Assembly: GCA_964575345.1 (NCBI GenBank)
Contig: CAZNQD010000020.1
Location: 1-31,542 of the forward strand
Reading direction: 5' to 3'
DNA length: 31,542 nt
DNA from: UBA1402 sp964575345
GTDB taxonomy: Bacteria; Bacteroidota; Bacteroidia; Bacteroidales; UBA1402
Shown here: positions 26,417-31,542 of the stretch, piece by piece
Numbering within the stretch: the first letter of the stretch is position 1
Layout of the letters: each line of letters opens with the position of its first letter
Position numbers and translations under genes: made by a program
The notes under the pieces: model-generated
Told to the model about the DNA's origin: nothing
What the model saw: the letters and a program-made list of their open reading frames with translations, nothing else
Databases searched by the model: none

Positions 26417-28314
26417 AATTCTTCCGTAATTGCCCTGACACAACGCACATAGGCGCTTGCACCGGTGGTGAGTACTACTTCTGTCCCCGAAGGAAAGCTT
26501 ATGGCATAAACATTGTTTGACGTTCCCTGGCCTTCAGCGGCCGACTTTGCCGTCCAGTAATTAACATTGACCGGAAATGACGAAGCCTTGTAAAAAGGAT
26601 CGTTGGCATTTTTTGTCAGTGCAGCTGCACGGGCTACCAACACCAACTTCATTTCGGCCATGGTAGGCACCCTCCAGTCATCGTATCCGTCCTGGATGTA
26701 ATTGCTGCAATAGAAACGGGCTCCGGCATGATTGTCGTAATTGATGCAGGTAGCAATGGTATCGGCAATCTGAATGCTGTAATTTACCGCCAGATTGGCC
26801 GATTCAGTATTACTGGTAATACCTTCTTCGGTGGCCGGCCCCAACAACATAAAAGGCGGTTCGGCTACTGGGGTCATCAAAATATGATTGTGAATAACAC
26901 TGTCTTGGTCCATATAAAAATAGGAAGCGGGGTAACAGTAAAATTCAATAGATTTTTTGAGGATTCCTGCCTGAATATCTATCCTTAAAGTATCGTAATC
27001 CCGAAAACGTTCCAAGGTGTCAATGATGTTTACGTAAATTTTATTTCTGTTGGCCAGTACGTAATTCGTATAACTTATTATAGCATCGTCTTGTTCGGGT
27101 ATAGCAGCTGCAGGCAAAAAATAAGCCCTGAAAGTCGGTGTTCGGCTGGAACTCATTCTAAAATAACCCGAAGCTCCAAACATATCAATTCTGGTAGAAG
27201 AAACCCAAATGTGATCGGATTGCTGATAAATATCAATACTGGCTGTATCCCAATTTTGAACCACGGCTACCCTGGCTTGGGGCAATACCACGGGTTCAGT
27301 TACTATGGGCGATCCCACCAGTTTAATCGTGGCCAGTATATCAAAAAAATCATTTCTGCGCATCTCCTCCACATTGAGACGAATCTTGTAATAATTACTG
27401 TCAACCTTAACTCCCTGATTGTTATAAAATGGAACGGACAAACGCAAAAAAGTCTCGTTTACGTTATTTTGAATCCATTCGTTCTCAAGCGTATATAAAA
27501 CCGATTCATCCGTACTGTCAATTTCGTTGTAATTAAAAGCTTTGTATTCTGTGCTGATAAAATCTCTCTCGTTTGGATTACAAAGATTTCCTGTATTTAC
27601 CAAACGACAAGCTGAAGAAGCTCTGACCAGGTTGTAAGTAACATCTTCTCCGGCCCAGCGATTGAAATAAGGATCGGGCACACCTGCAGTTATTTCAGGT
27701 TGATCGAGTATCAATTTTATTCTGATCTTTACAGCCAGACGGCTAAGTGTAAGCGACACAAAAGGATAACGATTGGGATTCATCAAGACCTCATTATGAG
27801 CTTCCATTAAAAAAGGCCGGGCATTGGCAGCATTGGCCGGCTGATAATACGTACCTGACAGGGTCAGATGCCTTTCATATTCGTAATTGTCTAACACACT
27901 CTTTATGTCCTCTGCGGTGGAACAGGCTTGTAAAGCATTACGCTGGGCGGCCACAGAAGTGTTGGCGATCACAAACACTATTATTGAATCTGTTTCGCTA
28001 TAGGTGTTAAGGGTACTCGCAGCAATGCTTACCATACCACCGACCCAATTAGGATTACCGGCAGTAACATAAATATCACTGGTACGCAGACGTTCTTGCC
28101 TGGTTTTATTGTACATGATTATGTACAAAGACTCCAGCAAATTTTCTTTCAGGCTGTCCACTCCGGCTATAGGGAATCCTTTGGTAGCAGGAACCAGGTC
28201 GTTGTTTGCAATATTGATGTAAATATACTCCTCTTCCTCCGGAGCAATGGGAGGATTAATCAGGTTGCAGCCTTGCAGCACGATCATGAAGTATATAATC
28301 AATCGTGTTTTCAT
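26413..28314 (-). CDS. Fimbrial lipoprotein with DUF1566-like C-terminal domain
   Basis: A 633-residue lipoprotein (MKTRLIIYFMIVLQGCNL; Cys16). The N-terminal half has the fimbrial pattern (LLESLYIIMYNKTRQ, YPFVSLTLSRLAVKIRIKL). The last 120 residues resemble DUF1566/FISUMP domains (YDDWRVPTMAEMKLV, NVNYWTAKSA, AYVRCVRAI), related to the C-terminus of the next protein. Start ATG 28314 is chosen over a TTG at 28332 because it begins the signal peptide. It is separated from the upstream gene by 10 bp and overlaps the downstream gene by 4 bp, so this operon is tightly coupled. A minor tip component (FimD/Mfa4-5 position) is inferred from order. Confidence 0.75.
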   Translation of the reverse strand: MKTRLIIYFMIVLQGCNLINPPIAPEEEEYIYINIANNDLVPATKGFPIAGVDSLKENLLESLYIIMYNKTRQERLRTSDIYVTAGNPNWVGGMVSIAASTLNTYSETDSIIVFVIANTSVAAQRNALQACSTAEDIKSVLDNYEYERHLTLSGTYYQPANAANARPFLMEAHNEVLMNPNRYPFVSLTLSRLAVKIRIKLILDQPEITAGVPDPYFNRWAGEDVTYNLVRASSACRLVNTGNLCNPNERDFISTEYKAFNYNEIDSTDESVLYTLENEWIQNNVNETFLRLSVPFYNNQGVKVDSNYYKIRLNVEEMRRNDFFDILATIKLVGSPIVTEPVVLPQARVAVVQNWDTASIDIYQQSDHIWVSSTRIDMFGASGYFRMSSSRTPTFRAYFLPAAAIPEQDDAIISYTNYVLANRNKIYVNIIDTLERFRDYDTLRIDIQAGILKKSIEFYCYPASYFYMDQDSVIHNHILMTPVAEPPFMLLGPATEEGITSNTESANLAVNYSIQIADTIATCINYDNHAGARFYCSNYIQDGYDDWRVPTMAEMKLVLVARAAALTKNANDPFYKASSFPVNVNYWTAKSAAEGQGTSNNVYAISFPSGTEVVLTTGASAYVRCVRAITEEL

Positions 28315-28324
28315 CGCCTTGGGT

Positions 28325-29992
28325 TTACTCAACTTGTGTCAGGCGATATTTGCCGCTTTCAACAATAACGTCATCAACAAGTACACGAATCTCAGTATTT
28401 CTAAGCAGAGTTGATTCATAGGGGAAAACCGGCATCACACCAAATTTAATATAGGTTGTCCCTCCATCGCGGGTGGTAGTTCCGGCAGTTTGAGAATCGT
28501 CTGTAAATTGGAAAGAAAAACCATCAGAAAGGGTAACCCGCCAGGGTTTCCCTATCGGGCCAACCATCTTGAGCCCGAAATACAAGGGGCTGCCGTAGCG
28601 CACCGTACCACTGTGTTGTTCTCCCTGCGGTGTACCAAAAGCATTTACCGTAAATTCATCCAGCCAATAACCCCAATCGTAATTGACCGGAGCCATTTCT
28701 ATATCGATGCTTTCCTGATTCCAATGCTGAACGCCGGCCTTAACCTTTAAGGCATCAGCCGTCCAGGAACCCAAACTGGCATTCACTATGTACTCGTGGT
28801 TTCGGGGAATTGTATACGAAGCTGATTCCTGCCCAGAATATTGAGTGTACAACGGTGTGGTATAGGTCCGTGTACTCGACAAGGTTTGAGGTGCATCCAT
28901 TGTATAAGCGGTCCTTCCACTTGAGGCGTAATTACTATACACTGTTGCACCGGAAGGATAGGAAGGCTCTTCGTAAGACAAACGGCTGAGCTTGAAAGAC
29001 AAAATAAGCGCATCCTGTTCGTTGTTCGGATTTTGAGCCTGGTATTCAGGAATATAAAAAGTAGCTGTGCAATGAAGTACTGTATCGAAAGAAAAGCTCA
29101 GGCTATAAGGAGTAGCTGTGTTCCAGCTGTTGTTGGAACGATATTGTCGCCGCCCAAAGATCCATGAACCCGATATGGAAGTAGTTGAGGGCTCGTAAGT
29201 TGAGTAATCAAAACTTTGATTGGCGTGTACTTCATTATTAATTAAATAATACTTTTGAGGTACCTGAAGAGAGATCTCATCTATAGTTATGAAAGCCGGA
29301 GCACTGCCCTTGGTATAATAATAGGTTCTTCTGCTGGGAGATGTAACCACTGCTGATGGTGAAGCGGCATTTACTACCGGTTGTAGAATAGCGTCGTCTA
29401 CAATAAAATTAACACTTACCTTGGAGTAGGTTCTTATTAATTCCACAAGCAAGTCACTGGTGGTATAGGGCTTGATGGTTAATCCCAAAACCTGGCCAGT
29501 CATAAGAAAAGGAGTTTGGCCGTCAACAATCACATTAGGATTGTAAGTTGCTGTCAAGCCAAGAAAGACGCTACGGGTAAGCGTGTTGGAGTTTAATGCA
29601 GTTGCCAGTTGGGGATCGCTGTCTTCGTTGGCAACAAAATAGATGTTTCGCGTACCCGGGGCGGTGTTCAGAATAAGCTCTATATCCTGCTCGTCGGAAA
29701 AACTGCCGGATTCCGGAAAACGTTGATTATTAACTTTTATGCCGTCTACATCGCTATATCTTACCAATTGACCTGTGACAGCATCAAAAATAAGGATTCT
29801 GAGTGTCTTGACCCGATTCAGCATGTTTCCATCGTTTGCTGCTGCACGGGTAAAAACCAAACTGGAGCTGCCTTCTTCGACTTCGCCTATAGTGCCTTCC
29901 TGAATTTTTGGTTCATAATCAGTAAAAAGCTCATACTGACAGGCAGTGAGTAACAAAAACAAGCATAGAAAGACAAGTGCATTTTTATGCAT
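28325..29992 (-). CDS. Fimbrial structural lipoprotein (FimC/Mfa3-position)
   Basis: A 555-residue lipoprotein (MHKNALVFLCLFLLLTAC; Cys18). The core begins with the fimbrillin strand LNRVKTLRILIFDAVTGQL, followed by APGTRNIYFVANEDSD and TYSKVSVNFIVDDA, as in Bacteroidales fimbrial N-terminal domains. The C-terminal third has beta-sandwich, BACON/Ig-like strands (QHSGTVRYGSPLYFGLKMVG, EIRVLVDDVIVESGKY). A Thr-Arg site (48-49) lies before the first core strand. The frame opens 30 codons earlier, but ATG 29992 places the lipobox correctly. It is likely an accessory subunit between anchor and tip. Confidence 0.75.
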   Translation of the reverse strand: MHKNALVFLCLFLLLTACQYELFTDYEPKIQEGTIGEVEEGSSSLVFTRAAANDGNMLNRVKTLRILIFDAVTGQLVRYSDVDGIKVNNQRFPESGSFSDEQDIELILNTAPGTRNIYFVANEDSDPQLATALNSNTLTRSVFLGLTATYNPNVIVDGQTPFLMTGQVLGLTIKPYTTSDLLVELIRTYSKVSVNFIVDDAILQPVVNAASPSAVVTSPSRRTYYYTKGSAPAFITIDEISLQVPQKYYLINNEVHANQSFDYSTYEPSTTSISGSWIFGRRQYRSNNSWNTATPYSLSFSFDTVLHCTATFYIPEYQAQNPNNEQDALILSFKLSRLSYEEPSYPSGATVYSNYASSGRTAYTMDAPQTLSSTRTYTTPLYTQYSGQESASYTIPRNHEYIVNASLGSWTADALKVKAGVQHWNQESIDIEMAPVNYDWGYWLDEFTVNAFGTPQGEQHSGTVRYGSPLYFGLKMVGPIGKPWRVTLSDGFSFQFTDDSQTAGTTTRDGGTTYIKFGVMPVFPYESTLLRNTEIRVLVDDVIVESGKYRLTQVE

Positions 29993-30045
29993 TAGCCCAT
30001 AAGCATTCCTATGTTTGTTTTGTTTTTTCACAATCGCACTTCGAC

Positions 30046-31029
30046 TTACCATTGAATTTCCTGATCCACTCCCGTATCCCAATCGCCAATACTTACTTCC
30101 ATTCTTAAACTTGCGGTTTCGCCGCTGCCCACTCCTATCAAGGTAACATTCAAGGATTTGTTGGCGGCAATGCGATCGTTCTCTAATACATGACTATCTA
30201 CAAGGAGGCTATCTTTATAAATATCCAAAATAAGTGTATCGTTTTCGCAACTTTCCAACGTATTAAAGAATCTGGTCGAAACCACCGACTGGCCGGTAAT
30301 GTCCAGTCCGCTGCTGACTCCGGGAACATATTGTACAAAATTCGTGCCAATAATGTCTGCACGGGTTTTTCCATAAAAATCCAAGCTCTCGCTTTTGTGC
30401 TTAAAGGCAAAAGAAAACACGCCGTCCTCGTATACCTTTTCCAGTGATTTTCCTGTAATCTTCACATTACCAACCCGTCGGTTGATATCAATTCGCTGTA
30501 TGGTATCTGCTCCGTCATCGTATATACCGAAAAAATAAATATCTTTTTCTCCGTAAAAAATATCAGAGGGAGAGAAAACTATGTTTTCCTTAATCTTTTG
30601 CAGACTGATAAGGCCCTCCTCACGGCTCATTCCTTCCTGAAAATCCGACAAAATCTGACTCCCCTTGCCGTTTCCTATTACCACCAGGGTCAGAGAGTCC
30701 CTGTCTTGATGTTTCAGAGGAAAAGACTTTCTTGTTTGTATATCTTCGGCAGTAATACTGTCTATGCTTTCCAAAAAAATCCCGTTTCGGTCAAATAAAT
30801 AAGCGACAGCCTCATTCACGGGGAAATCGTCACTTTTGGTACCTATCTCAACATCAACGGCTATTTCCACATTGATGTATATACTGAACCGGGCCGTATA
30901 AGTCCGATAAATTTCCTGGTCGCAACCCTCGTAGGTGTCGCTGATGCAAGAAGTAAAAAACAAAAATAAGAGTCCGGGCAATACAAAAAATATTGCTCCC
31001 GGTCTTTTTATGTTGTACAAAAACTTCAT
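30046..31029 (-). CDS. FimB/Mfa2-family fimbrial anchor lipoprotein
   Basis: A 327-residue lipoprotein (LLFLFFTSCISDTYEGC; Cys28). The body fits the FimB/Mfa2 family of fimbrial anchors: an N-terminal strand set (YTARFSIYINVEIAVDVEIG), the AVAYLFDRNGIFLESI segment, RVGNVKITGKSLE, and a final strand block (SLRMEVSIGDWDTGV). It directly follows the major-subunit gene, the position of Mfa2/FimB in Porphyromonas gingivalis fimbrial operons. In that system the anchor regulates fimbrial length and tethers the fibre to the outer membrane. No DUF1566-like C-terminus is present, unlike the two distal genes. Confidence 0.8.
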   Translation of the reverse strand: MKFLYNIKRPGAIFFVLPGLLFLFFTSCISDTYEGCDQEIYRTYTARFSIYINVEIAVDVEIGTKSDDFPVNEAVAYLFDRNGIFLESIDSITAEDIQTRKSFPLKHQDRDSLTLVVIGNGKGSQILSDFQEGMSREEGLISLQKIKENIVFSPSDIFYGEKDIYFFGIYDDGADTIQRIDINRRVGNVKITGKSLEKVYEDGVFSFAFKHKSESLDFYGKTRADIIGTNFVQYVPGVSSGLDITGQSVVSTRFFNTLESCENDTLILDIYKDSLLVDSHVLENDRIAANKSLNVTLIGVGSGETASLRMEVSIGDWDTGVDQEIQW

Positions 31030-31056
31030 TGCATACCATACTATGAGTCAAACATC

Positions 31057-31096
31057 TGTTGAATCCTGCCTATTAAATAAATGGCAGGATTCAACA
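31057..31096. terminator. 14-bp perfect inverted repeat between major subunit and anchor
   Basis: TGTTGAATCCTGCC (31057-31070) is the exact reverse complement of 31083-31096, with a 12-nt AT loop. On the minus strand it follows the major fimbrillin stop by about 28 nt and precedes the anchor gene start by 27 nt. No strong U-run follows, so it may be a leaky terminator or a transcript-stabilising/processing hairpin rather than a full terminator. Confidence 0.6.
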
Positions 31097-31124
31097 AATT
31101 CGAACAAGATAACTTTTACAATTG

Positions 31125-31542
31125 TCAGAATTCAACCGTCTGACCAATAATGGCATCCCAGCCACCAACAGTCATATTAACATTCAGGGAAGAAACTTCT
31201 CCTGTCCAGAGATTGTCCAGACCTTTGTTGGAAATATTTACGGCAGTAATTCTGTACATACTGTTACGCTGTACATATAGATTGGTACCGCTTCCGGTAA
31301 GGGTATAATTATCCTTGGCTTTATTGATTACTATAGGATAATAAGTAGCTACAGCAGAACTGGCCGGGGTTTCTTTCCAGCTTCCCCGGATAACCAGCAT
31401 AGTGGCTGTTGAGTCGTTGGTGGCCGCAGTAAAATCATCGTTGGAATAAACATAAAACGATTTATTAACATTGGCTCCCGCGCCGGCAGCCCAATTGAGT
31501 GCCTGGTTCAGATTATTGTCCACAGCCAACAGATCGTCTGCA
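31125..31542 (-). CDS. FimA/Mfa1-like major fimbrial subunit, C-terminal fragment
   Basis: The last 138 codons or so of a gene that continues beyond the right edge; the frame is open through 31542. Visible segments are YYPIVINKAKDNYTLTG, VQRNSMYRITAVNISNKG and the ending VNMTVGGWDAIIGQTVEF. These match the C-terminal strands of Bacteroidales fimbrillins (N-R-Y-x-I/V and W...Q-V-F). Position just upstream of an Mfa2/FimB-like anchor supports a major subunit. The start, lipobox and operon promoter are outside the window. Confidence 0.75.
   Translation of the reverse strand, partial: ADDLLAVDNNLNQALNWAAGAGANVNKSFYVYSNDDFTAATNDSTATMLVIRGSWKETPASSAVATYYPIVINKAKDNYTLTGSGTNLYVQRNSMYRITAVNISNKGLDNLWTGEVSSLNVNMTVGGWDAIIGQTVEF

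Overview
The window reads as a contig from a Bacteroidota genome, most likely order Bacteroidales. The evidence is TAnnTTTG-type promoters with a TTG/TTTG element about 20 bp upstream, C-terminal sorting domains typical of the type IX secretion system (T9SS), FimA/Mfa-type fimbrial lipoproteins, and the DUF4956, DUF2490 and DUF4353 families. A run of 100 N at 16125-16224 is a scaffold join, so this is a draft or metagenome assembly.

Region 1 (1-4.75 kb, + strand): a stand-alone LytTR DNA-binding regulator, then a secreted beta-helix protein and a 1025-residue cadherin-repeat T9SS cargo protein only 10 bp apart. Upstream of the regulator, CCGAAT occurs three times at an exact 21-bp period. Two copies overlap LytTR-like half sites separated by 12 bp, which suggests a LytTR-bound control region. 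A bidirectional hairpin terminator and a tRNA-Pro(GGG) on the minus strand, with a textbook Bacteroidota promoter, close this region.

Region 2 (5.0-12.5 kb): VTC-domain (polyphosphate polymerase-like) protein, five-helix DUF4956 membrane protein, DUF2490 outer-membrane protein and DUF4353 beta-helix lipoprotein, all on the + strand. They face a minus-strand CotH-kinase protein with two lamin-tail domains and a T9SS signal, and only 3 bp separate the converging stop codons. This looks like one surface-modification module.

Region 3 (12.7-23.6 kb, + strand): a TetR regulator overlapping an outer-membrane porin-like gene by ATGA, then an ABC ATPase, two FtsX/MacB-type permeases (both cut by the N gap) and a LolA-like periplasmic protein. 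This looks like a trans-envelope lipid or lipoprotein trafficking or efflux operon. It is followed by an RND membrane-fusion protein and a 1446-residue protein in which an RND pump is fused in frame to a complete TolC-type outer-membrane factor that still carries its own signal peptide.

Region 4 (23.6-31.5 kb, - strand): a fimbrial operon entering from the right edge. It holds the C-terminus of a FimA/Mfa1-like major subunit, an inverted-repeat hairpin, an Mfa2/FimB-like anchor, and three further fimbrial lipoproteins. The two most distal end in DUF1566/FISUMP-type C-terminal domains, as expected of tip adhesins. All four complete lipoproteins carry a Thr-Arg/Lys site before the first fimbrillin strand, where protease-driven maturation would be expected.
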